Shown: piece by piece, positions 5,046-9,796 of the stretch
How positions within the stretch are numbered: position 1 is the first letter of the stretch
Layout: every line of letters begins with the position of its first letter
Source of the DNA: a virus
IMG/VR virus record: IMGVR_UViG_3300042383_001511
Coordinates: 1 to 35,132 of that record
Reading direction: 5' to 3' (one strand)
Length of the DNA: 35,132 bases
Translations under genes and position numbers: made by a program
The notes under the pieces: model-generated
What the model saw: only the letters and a program-made list of their open reading frames with translations
Databases searched by the model: none
What the model was told of the DNA's origin: nothing

Positions 5046-5262
5046 TGTCTCCCCTAGGAGGGGGTGGGGGTGTAGGATTCTTACGTTGTATCTTAAAAGA
5101 CTCCATTACTCTTTTGTTGTGGGCGGCTCTATCAAATTTGTTGTCAATAGGTTGCGTAGTCTGTACAAGATTTTGCTGTGGTTGGTTGTCAAATCTAAGT
5201 TCTTCTTTAGGCTCAGTTTTCTTTTTGCGATACTCGTTAAGGTCAATAACATTGTTAGCCAT
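5032..5262 (-). CDS. Small proline-rich-tailed protein with VIDLNEYRKKK motif
   Basis: A 76-residue protein with the ATG at 5260-5262 behind GGGAGGA. An open frame extends upstream to 5370 but passes through the promoter, so the shorter start is right. The N-terminus MANNVIDLNEYRKKK resembles a short basic N-terminal motif seen in several phage and bacterial small proteins. The middle is Gln/Asn-rich and probably disordered, and the C-terminus has five prolines (NPTPPPPPRG). It forms a single-gene unit with a composite promoter and a terminator. Function unknown. Confidence 0.75.
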   Translation of the reverse strand: MANNVIDLNEYRKKKTEPKEELRFDNQPQQNLVQTTQPIDNKFDRAAHNKRVMESFKIQRKNPTPPPPPRGDKTSE

Positions 5263-5293
5263 ACTGCTTCCTCCCTTGTTTTGTCCATTATAT

Positions 5294-5342
5294 ATATCGG
5301 AACAATTAAAATAAACTAAAATGTAAGCAAATAGCGTGCCAA
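5294..5342 (-). promoter_or_regulatory. Composite sigma54-like plus sigma28-like promoter
   Basis: On the minus strand TTGGCACG, four bases, then TTGCT (about 5326-5342) is a perfect RpoN consensus. TCCGATAT (5294-5301) starts 26 bases beyond the -12 C, with TTTAGTTT at its -35 position and an 11-base spacer. It drives the gene at 5032-5262. Confidence 0.7.
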
Positions 5343-5528
5343 ATATTTTTGTGTCCAGACGTCCGTCCAAGATTCGCCTAGGAAATTTTGCTTATTGGGG
5401 TACCAACCAACCAAAAACTATAAACAGATCCCTATAAAAATTAACCAGAAAGGTATTTAATTTAGTTGGTTGTTACAGTATGTTACACACCCCCTCTCCT
5501 TGGGGGGTGGGGCTAGACGTCTGCACAA

Positions 5529-5548
5529 TTGGTGGTATAAATCTTGCT
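5529..5548 (+). promoter_or_regulatory. Weak sigma54-like site
   Basis: TGGTATAAATCTTGCT has GG and GC at the exact RpoN spacing, but positions 3-6 differ from the consensus. It lies in the non-coding region and points towards the convergent gene at 5754-5930. No CCGATA element follows. Confidence 0.25.
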
Positions 5549-5582
5549 TATATTAAGGCGAGGCGTCTGACAAGACCAGACA

Positions 5583-5730
5583 AGATTTGTGACTAGCCCA
5601 AATTAACTGGCCAACCAACCAATAAACTGGCTAGCCAGCCAACGCAGACGACCTTGGCACAAAGATTGCTATAGCAAAAACCATGCCAACAGATTTGTGA
5701 CTCGCAAAAATTAACTGGCCAGCCGACCAA
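5583..5730 (+). repeat. 40-base direct repeat pair, 108 bases apart
   Basis: Copies at 5583-5622 and 5691-5730 are identical at 35 of 40 positions. Both begin AGATTTGTGACT, contain AATTAACTGGCCA and end in a CCAACC/CCGACC-like segment. They flank the palindrome CTGGCTAGCCAG and the sigma54-like site at 5654. Confidence 0.65.
5654..5670 (+). promoter_or_regulatory. Sigma54-like site in the non-coding region
   Basis: TTGGCACAAAGATTGCT matches the RpoN -24/-12 consensus closely (TGGCAC, correct spacing, TTGCT). The site at 4310-4326 differs by a single base over 17. It runs into GCTATAGC and the second 40-base repeat and faces the convergent gene at 5754-5930, so any product would be a short RNA or antisense transcript. 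Confidence 0.4.
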
Positions 5731-5739
5731 AACGTGGGC

Positions 5740-5762
5740 AAAAATAGAGGAGGTTACTCCTC
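5740..5762 (-). terminator. Terminator overlapping the stop codon
   Basis: On the minus strand GAGGAG (5757-5762) and CTCCTC (5747-5752) pair around TAAC, which contains the TAA of the gene at 5754-5930. TATTTTTG follows. The layout is the same as the terminator at 5012-5045. Confidence 0.65.
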
Positions 5763-5930
5763 CTCGGTTTCCTCCAACACTTCGACCTTACAAAATTCGC
5801 TTGTCGGGGTATCGTGGTGTATCCGTAGGGTGGTGCCCCCACGGGAAAATTTAATTAACATTGCCCCCGTATCGGGGCACTCGTCGATTGTTGCATTTTC
5901 GGTTATAAAAATTGGAATAAACTCGTCCAT
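5754..5930 (-). CDS. Acidic hypothetical protein, 58 aa
   Basis: The ATG at 5928-5930 follows GGGAGGTGG and is clearly the start; the open frame upstream runs through another gene. The product begins MDEFIPIFITENATIDE and ends EVLEETEEE, strongly acidic, with a small beta-like core (TLRIHHD). It is the second gene of the unit driven by the promoter at 6215-6262. Base composition is GC-rich compared with most of the window. Function unknown. Confidence 0.65.
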   Translation of the reverse strand: MDEFIPIFITENATIDECPDTGAMLIKFSRGGTTLRIHHDTPTSEFCKVEVLEETEEE

Positions 5931-5949
5931 ATCCACCTCCCGTGGGGGC

Positions 5950-6171
5950 TTAGTGCCCCAGGAAATTTTGCATTTTTGTGTCGATTTCGAAACCCTGCTC
6001 CACCGACCCGGGGCCTGCGTGGAGGATTTCGACGACGTTACCCGTATCGTCGGTACCAAGGATAAGCTCCTCCCCCGTGGGGGCATGGATGTGGATAACA
6101 CTCCTCCCGTGGGCACCCTGTGCAACGGAAATTTGGCACTGTTCCAAAATTTCGAGCAAGCTGTTAACCAT
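5950..6171 (-). CDS. Hypothetical protein, 73 aa
   Basis: Starts at an ATG behind CAGGAGG. The N-terminal helix (MVNSLLEILEQCQ) is followed by a His-rich beta-like segment (RSVIHIHAPTGEEL) and a Gly/Asp-rich part. It is the first gene of a two-gene unit with its own composite promoter and terminator. Composition is GC-rich. I do not recognise it. The IHIHAP segment could coordinate a metal, but nothing else supports that. Confidence 0.65.
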   Translation of the reverse strand: MVNSLLEILEQCQISVAQGAHGRSVIHIHAPTGEELILGTDDTGNVVEILHAGPGSVEQGFEIDTKMQNFLGH

Positions 6172-6214
6172 AGCATCCTCCTGTAGGGGGGAACTACCCG
6201 CCCCCCTGTATTTA

Positions 6215-6262
6215 GTATCGGAACATCCACGGAAAACTTAAACACTAGCAAGTACCGTGCCA
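6215..6262 (-). promoter_or_regulatory. Composite sigma54-like plus sigma28-like promoter
   Basis: On the minus strand TGGCACG-GTAC-TTGCT (6247-6262) is a perfect RpoN consensus, with the same four spacer bases as the promoter at 4377. TCCGATAC (6215-6222) lies 26 bases beyond the -12 C, and TTAAGTTT sits at its -35 position (7 of 8 against TAAAGTTT) with an 11-base spacer. It drives 6171 to 5754. Confidence 0.75.
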
Positions 6263-6283
6263 GCCCCCCGGAGGGGGAGGGCC
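6263..6283 (-). terminator. GC-rich hairpin after the 133-aa gene
   Basis: CCCCC/GGGGG arms lie between the stop codon at 6284 and the -24 element of the next promoter. The stem is strong but has no U-tract, so termination is plausible rather than certain. Confidence 0.4.
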
Positions 6284-6685
6284 TTAGCCCTCGTCCGCTA
6301 CCTTGCCCTTAGCCACATACTCGCCAAACCGGATGCAACGGCGGGCCTTGGTGGGGAGGGGGGCTTGCATTGCATCCACATCGGCCATGTGCTTAGCGTC
6401 GGCTGCCGTGGTGGTGGGGACTCGCCAAAAACGCTTGCCACCGTCCTTAATCCCTTCGAGCAGGGCGATGCCCCGGGGGCCGGCCTTGGTGTAGCAGGAT
6501 GCAAAGTCCACGGATGCGAGGAACTCGATAGCCGCATCGGCCCGTCCCCCCGGGAACAGCTCGGGAAGTCCCTGTACCAGGGCCTCCTTTAGGGCGGCAT
6601 TGTGGACAACGTTTCCGCCGAATTTTTCGACAATGTAAGCTGCAACGACTTCGATGTTTTCGCGCCAAGCTGCTTGTTTTGCCAT
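6284..6685 (-). CDS. Hypothetical protein, 133 aa, GC-rich paralogue
   Basis: The ATG at 6683-6685 follows CAGGGGGC. The frame stays open further upstream but there runs through two promoters, so the short start is preferred. The protein is the same length as, and alignable to, the product of 4471-4872: VVHNAALKEAL, LPELFPGGRAD, VDFAS, ALLEGIKDGGKRFWRVP and IRFGEYVAKGK. Its gene is much richer in G and C, especially in third codon positions, than its paralogue. Two tandem composite promoters lie upstream. Function unknown. Confidence 0.8.
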   Translation of the reverse strand: MAKQAAWRENIEVVAAYIVEKFGGNVVHNAALKEALVQGLPELFPGGRADAAIEFLASVDFASCYTKAGPRGIALLEGIKDGGKRFWRVPTTTAADAKHMADVDAMQAPLPTKARRCIRFGEYVAKGKVADEG

Positions 6686-6703
6686 GGTAGCCCCCTGTTG
6701 TTT

Positions 6704-6723
6704 TGTGGGACACATTTCCCACA
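6704..6723 (-). promoter_or_regulatory. Leader hairpin conserved with the paralogous gene
   Basis: TGTGGGA/TCCCACA arms with a 6-base loop lie between the promoter at 6730 and the start at 6685. The hairpin matches the one at 4432-4449 in position and loop size, with one compensatory base-pair change, and is followed by the same ACAAAA and G-run. Confidence 0.5.
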
Positions 6724-6729
6724 TTATTA

Positions 6730-6778
6730 GTATCGGAACAAAACCCAAAACCTTAAATCCTAGCAGGAAGCGTGCCAA
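6730..6778 (-). promoter_or_regulatory. Composite promoter, proximal copy
   Basis: On the minus strand TTGGCACG, four bases, then CTGCT (6762-6778) differs from the RpoN consensus by one base. TCCGATAC (6730-6737) follows at the standard 26-base distance with TTAAGGTT at its -35 position. The initial transcript (AATAATGTGGGAAATG) is shared with the distal copy. Confidence 0.65.
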
Positions 6779-6837
6779 CACACACGCGCTTGCATGTTTG
6801 CCGCGCTTGCTTGCTTGCTGCATTTCCCACATTATTA

Positions 6838-6886
6838 ATATCGGCACTCGCGCAAAAATATAAAATTTAAGCAAGCTCCGTGCCAA
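6838..6886 (-). promoter_or_regulatory. Composite promoter, distal tandem copy
   Basis: On the minus strand TTGGCACG-GAGC-TTGCT (about 6870-6886) is a perfect RpoN consensus, and GCCGATAT (6838-6845) begins 26 bases beyond the -12 C. The sigma28-type -35 position is poor (TTTATATT). It lies exactly 108 bases upstream of the proximal copy and shares the AATAATGTGGGAAATG start, so the promoter itself is duplicated. Confidence 0.65.
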
Positions 6887-6910
6887 GCCTGTTAGTCGGC
6901 CAGCCAGCCA

Positions 6911-7065
6911 ACAGGGTGTGTCGAATTTTTATACAGGGATGCCCAAATCGTGGACAGTGTGTCGAATGTTTAAACAGTGTATAAAAAGTTTACAACTGTA
7001 CAAAAAATATACAGTGTCCAAACCTTAAACAGTGTAAAAAAGTTATACAGTGCAAAACTTTTAGT
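6911..7065 (+). repeat. Iteron-like array, about 8 units of 18-22 bases
   Basis: Units starting ACAGTGT or close variants begin at 6911, 6933, 6954, 6974, 6992, 7011, 7029 and 7047. Spacings are 22, 21, 20, 18, 19, 18 and 18. Each ACAG core is usually followed by an A-run and then a T-rich segment (for example ACAGTGTATAAAAAGTTT). The first two units are more diverged. Such arrays are typical of replication origins bound by an initiator, or of a clustered operator. There is no gene inside it. Confidence 0.6.
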
Positions 7066-7165
7066 CAGTAGCGGGGGCTGGGTAATCGGTATATATAGTT
7101 TTCAAAGAGCAAGGGGCAGGATATTACCCCTCAAGTATTTGCCAAAATTACATCAAACGCAATAT
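7066..7165 (-). terminator. Non-coding end of the minus-strand operon with hairpin
   Basis: Between the iteron array and the stop codon at 7166, AGGGG/CCCCT arms (near 7110-7130) can pair around a 10-base loop, and GGGTAAT (about 7080) is complementary to ATTACCC (about 7122). A T-rich but interrupted tail follows on the minus strand. This is a possible terminator for the operon ending at 7166. Confidence 0.35.
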
Positions 7166-7744
7166 TTAAAAAAGAGTTCGGACGTTAAACGAAACGGTTG
7201 TTCGCTCGTTTTGCACCATAGGTACATAATGTCCAAGGGATGACGGAAATAAAAGAATACTTCCTTCTGCTGCGTAGTCGGTTCTGTGTAGTTCGTTTTC
7301 ATAAAAACCGTTTGTTAAAACAAATGTAGTTGGATTGTTTTCGGTAGATTCTAATACATATAATCCGCTTATTCCGGTTGATAAACCGTGTGAATGAAAG
7401 TCTGCACAATCGCCATGATTATAAACATTCCACCAGATATTTTGTATTTTAGTTTTCACCTGCTTTTGGCTCAGCACGGGATGGGAAGTAATGAGCTCGT
7501 CTATTGCTTTATAAATAACTTGGTCGCAAAAATTTGCATCAAAAAATACATTATTGTCAATGTGGTAACTTGTTTTCATATTCGACACCGTAACTGCCGA
7601 CCAGTTGTATTTAGCATCGCTTTGGTGCTGTTTGTAAAAATCTTTTATTTGAGGCAGATAACGCTGTTTTATTTCATTATGATTTGGCAGTCGATAATGA
7701 AAAACATATGGTGGGGTAAATTGGAATAAGTTTCCCATCATCAT
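7166..7744 (-). CDS. Putative 2OG-Fe(II) oxygenase (PF13759-like)
   Basis: A 192-residue protein whose C-terminal half resembles the double-stranded beta-helix oxygenases common in phages. WWNVYNHGDCADFHSHG contains the likely metal ligands (His117/His119), SGLYVL is the following strand, and LLFPSSLGHYVP with His172 and then Arg181 in ERTTVSFNV form the distal metal and 2-oxoglutarate site. Family members hydroxylate protein, nucleic acid or small-molecule substrates; the substrate here is unknown. Three consecutive ATG codons begin the gene, overlapping the TGA of the upstream lipoprotein gene. It is the last gene of a long minus-strand operon. Confidence 0.7.
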   Translation of the reverse strand: MMMGNLFQFTPPYVFHYRLPNHNEIKQRYLPQIKDFYKQHQSDAKYNWSAVTVSNMKTSYHIDNNVFFDANFCDQVIYKAIDELITSHPVLSQKQVKTKIQNIWWNVYNHGDCADFHSHGLSTGISGLYVLESTENNPTTFVLTNGFYENELHRTDYAAEGSILLFPSSLGHYVPMVQNERTTVSFNVRTLF

Positions 7745-8202
7745 TGCTTCCTAACAAACACTTCTTTTTGTAGGCGGCGAAAGACTTTTTCGACATAGAA
7801 GTCAAAGTGGTTCATGATTTCTTGGTCGTTGCTTGAATCTGTATTCATAATGTCGATGTCTTCGGTGTAGTGGTCGACATCAAAAACACAATGAATAAGC
7901 TCATGGAATACTACTAGACGGCGATTGCTTTCGGTTAACACTTCTTTATCGATAATCACTCTAAGTTTTTTATCGGAGTAAATAGTACACTCACCAATAG
8001 AGGGCCCCGGTAGTCGACCTACATATACTTTTAGATCGGTATTGGGAATACAAAACATTGCGGGAAAGTATAGTTGACATGTATCAAAAAATTCCACTAC
8101 ATCTTTCTGTAGCCGTGCATCTATTGTGTGGACGTTGCCAATATCCAATGTACGGCACGAAGACGACAACAACAGCAATGCCAGTAAAATTATTTTTCCC
8201 AT
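7741..8202 (-). CDS. Putative lipoprotein zinc metallopeptidase
   Basis: A 153-residue protein. Residues 1-16 form a lipoprotein signal (MGKIILLALLLLSSSC, lipobox LSSSC), so the mature protein should be lipid-anchored on the envelope of a diderm host. HELIHCVFDVDH (residues 100-111) contains an HExxH zinc site with a further His seven residues on, and DIDIMN (115-120) resembles the Met-turn of metzincin-like enzymes. The H-to-H distance is one residue longer than the classic HExxHxxGxxH. The role could be envelope remodelling, lysis or superinfection exclusion; none is shown. The ATG follows AAGG and overlaps a 32-codon reading frame. Confidence 0.7.
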   Translation of the reverse strand: MGKIILLALLLLSSSCRTLDIGNVHTIDARLQKDVVEFFDTCQLYFPAMFCIPNTDLKVYVGRLPGPSIGECTIYSDKKLRVIIDKEVLTESNRRLVVFHELIHCVFDVDHYTEDIDIMNTDSSNDQEIMNHFDFYVEKVFRRLQKEVFVRKQ

Positions 8203-8288
8203 TGTTCAAACCTTAATTCGTCTACGGACATAGGGCACTCTAGTATTGCTAGAGCTGTTTTTGCAATTATGAGGGCCAAACAATACAT
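8190..8288 (-). CDS. Possible microprotein, 32 aa
   Basis: The frame runs from an ATG just after the 20-codon gene at 8292-8354 to a TAA inside the start of the lipoprotein gene. The product has a hydrophobic N-terminal half (MYCLALIIAKTALAILEC) and a charged tail (VDELRFEQWEK). It fills the only gap in an otherwise continuous operon, which favours a real gene, but the ribosome site is weak. Confidence 0.4.
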   Translation of the reverse strand: MYCLALIIAKTALAILECPMSVDELRFEQWEK

Positions 8289-8291
8289 ACT

Positions 8292-8354
8292 TTAGCCAAG
8301 TAGCAATACAAACAAAACAACTGCCAAGCCGACGATTACAAGTTCTACTGTCAT
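8292..8354 (-). CDS. Membrane microprotein, 20 aa
   Basis: Twenty codons, starting MTVELVIVGLAVV and hydrophobic to the end (LLLG), enough for one membrane helix. The ATG overlaps the TGA of the upstream gene (ATGA), so translation can be coupled. A 25-codon membrane protein at 11853-11930 has the same coupling. Small phage membrane peptides often act in lysis, exclusion or toxicity; this one has no recognised family. Confidence 0.5.
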   Translation of the reverse strand: MTVELVIVGLAVVLFVLLLG

Positions 8355-8554
8355 TGTTTTATCCTCAAATGTTTGAATACGCCTCTTCCTTGTGGATAGG
8401 CAATTATTCCTTCTTGGCGGAGTAGGCGACACAAGTCTTCTATAAGATAGTCGGTTAATGCATTGCGTGACAAGCTGGCTTTTCGCTCTAGGTCTTCTAT
8501 GCCAATCACTTTTTTATTGGCAGCTTTTATTATCTCGACCAATTCCTCTAGCAT
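8351..8554 (-). CDS. Small winged-helix-like protein
   Basis: A 67-residue protein with the ATG at 8552-8554 overlapping the upstream TGA (TGATG), behind CGAGGAAA. The pattern is helix (LVEIIKAANKK), short strand (IGIEDLERK), helix-turn-helix (ASLSRNALTDYLIEDLCRLLRQE) and a strand-turn-strand (GIIAYPQGRGVFKHLRI). This suits a minimal winged-helix DNA-binding fold. The family is not recognised; a small transcription regulator is the natural guess. Confidence 0.6.
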   Translation of the reverse strand: MLEELVEIIKAANKKVIGIEDLERKASLSRNALTDYLIEDLCRLLRQEGIIAYPQGRGVFKHLRIKQ

Positions 8555-8937
8555 CAAATTTCCTCGGCCAAGTTTTCTAAAAATTTGGCTTTTAGTTTTG
8601 ATGCCGCTTTACCGTCGATAATTATTTCCTGCATAAGATTCATCCGCGCTTCGGCCACTTTTGCCCACTCATGTAGGGCTGCAATATATACAATCAAACT
8701 TTCGTTTTCGGGCGTAGCGGGAAGGTCAATTAACGTATCAAGGTCGGAAGAAAGCTCTACCGTAGCAGGCTTATGATCTTTTGGATTCAATACGTACAGG
8801 ACACTAAAGTTGTGCTCCATCCAATTGATTGAACCTTTGCAGCTTTCGTCTAGATCCTTCTTTCGGCGGTTATATAGGTCGAACATTATCTCTTTATACA
8901 TCAGTCGGTCGTCCTTAAAGAGAGGCGCTGGCTTCAC
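8554..8937 (-). CDS. Hypothetical protein, 127 aa
   Basis: Starts at a GTG (8935-8937) inside the end of the upstream gene, or alternatively at the ATG at 8901 (MYKEIMFDLYNRRKK), which follows AAGGA at a longer spacing. Mostly helical, with a charged N-terminus and two amphipathic C-terminal helices (ALHEWAKVAEARMNLMQEI and KLKAKFLENLAEEI). No membrane segment or known motif. It may assemble with its overlapping neighbours. Confidence 0.6.
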   Translation of the reverse strand: MKPAPLFKDDRLMYKEIMFDLYNRRKKDLDESCKGSINWMEHNFSVLYVLNPKDHKPATVELSSDLDTLIDLPATPENESLIVYIAALHEWAKVAEARMNLMQEIIIDGKAASKLKAKFLENLAEEI

Positions 8938-9259
8938 ATATGATAAATGTGAGGCTCAAATATTTGTGCACCTTATGGAATTCTGCTTGGAAGTGGTTAT
9001 GGGTCACAACGTCAAACATATCGGTGTCGGCTACGGTACGCAACAAGTCGGCAGCAAACTCTCGCATTTCTTCTATAGACGGGGTGTAATCTACTTTTTT
9101 GAGGGACAAGGGCTTAGAAGAAACAAACAGGCGGTCCCATTTTAGATTGAGCGTTGTGATAACTTTGTGAGCAGTTTCAAAATCAAACTCGGCCAAACAC
9201 TGGTCAATAAGCTTGTCAACATCGGCTCGCGTAAGTGTTTGTATTAATTGAGAGTTCAT
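8915..9259 (-). CDS. Hypothetical helical protein, 114 aa
   Basis: The ATG at 9257-9259 follows GGAAAA. The product is almost all helix (LTRADVDKLIDQCLAEFDFETAHKV) with a His-rich stretch (VTHNHFQAEFHKVHKYLSL) and a hydrophobic end. It overlaps the next gene by 23 bases if the GTG start there is used. I do not recognise the family. Confidence 0.65.
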   Translation of the reverse strand: MNSQLIQTLTRADVDKLIDQCLAEFDFETAHKVITTLNLKWDRLFVSSKPLSLKKVDYTPSIEEMREFAADLLRTVADTDMFDVVTHNHFQAEFHKVHKYLSLTFIICEASASL

Positions 9260-9286
9260 TTTTATTTTTTCCGCGTTGCCGTCTTA

Positions 9287-9700
9287 TTATTTATCTTTAT
9301 TTTCGTCATCTTTGACAATTTTTAAATGTTTTGCATCTGGTTTTTTAAGTTTTTCTAAAGGACGTTTTTTAGGCGGGGGAGGTGTTGGACGTTTTTTATT
9401 TTCGGTTTGTGGTGGGGCAATAGCCTTTTCTAAAAAAACTGCCTCAAAAATAAAATTGTACCAATCAGTTGCCTCTTCTTTAGAAGAAAAGAAAATTCTA
9501 TCAACGTTTTGAACCCCTTTTTCATTTTTATAGGCAAACTTTAGGAACCACGCGAGAGGTAATAGTTGTATACCTATCAGTTTGGCAAGAAATATCAGTA
9601 TAGGGTTAGTTTTTTTATGATTTATTTCTAATAGAACGGGCTGTACGTTTTTATATGCTACGTTGTATATTCTAAATGAAAACAATCTCATATTTGCCAT
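9287..9700 (-). CDS. Hypothetical protein with hydrophobic segment and proline-rich tail
   Basis: A 137-residue protein starting behind AAGG. Residues about 33-56 are hydrophobic (ILIFLAKLIGIQLLPLAWFL) and may insert into the membrane. A segment resembling a PH-like or PilZ-like core (VDRIFFSSKEEATDWYNFIF) follows, then a basic proline-rich tail (KKRPTPPPPKKRPLEKLKK), likely disordered. A similar proline run occurs in the protein at 5032-5262. Function unknown. Confidence 0.65.
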   Translation of the reverse strand: MANMRLFSFRIYNVAYKNVQPVLLEINHKKTNPILIFLAKLIGIQLLPLAWFLKFAYKNEKGVQNVDRIFFSSKEEATDWYNFIFEAVFLEKAIAPPQTENKKRPTPPPPKKRPLEKLKKPDAKHLKIVKDDENKDK

Positions 9701-9716
9701 TATAAAAGCGCCTTCT

Positions 9717-9734
9717 AATAATCTGTAGATTATT
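9717..9734. repeat. Perfect inverted repeat in an intergenic gap
   Basis: AATAATC-TGTA-GATTATT forms a 7-bp hairpin in the 96-base gap between the genes at 9287-9700 and 9797-10060. On the plus strand it is followed by TTAATAAT, on the minus strand by AGAAGG. It is a weak terminator or an operator. Confidence 0.35.
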
Positions 9735-9796
9735 TTAATAATAACATTTTACATACGCCTATAACTGCCTATAAATAAATGAAAATAAATAACCGA

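Larger units (their letters stand above)
5343..5739. repeat. Long non-coding repeat-rich region
   Basis: About 400 bases without a credible gene. Contents: AGACGTCC (5357-5364), AGACGTCT (5515-5522) and AGGCGTCT (5561-5568); CCAACCAACC or its complement near 5403, 5463 and 5612, with a related CAGCCAACG near 5634; a CCCCCTCTCC...GGGGGGTGGGG inverted arrangement near 5489-5512; GTCTG/CAGAC arms (5565-5581); the 12-base palindrome CTGGCTAGCCAG (about 5627-5638); a 40-base direct repeat; and two sigma54-like sites on the plus strand. It may be an origin-type or small-RNA region. Confidence 0.5.

Noticed and set aside
5029-5319. Plus-strand frames opposite the gene at 5032-5262
   Set aside because: They are shadows of the minus-strand gene, have no ribosome site and run through its promoter.
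5754-6251. A 165-codon minus-strand frame as one gene
   Set aside because: It runs through the promoter and the gene at 5950-6171. The ATG at 5930 with GGGAGGTGG explains the C-terminal part alone.
6284-6886. A 200-codon extension of the 133-residue protein
   Set aside because: The N-terminal extension would be encoded by two tandem promoters and a hairpin. The shorter start has a strong ribosome site and matches the paralogue in length.
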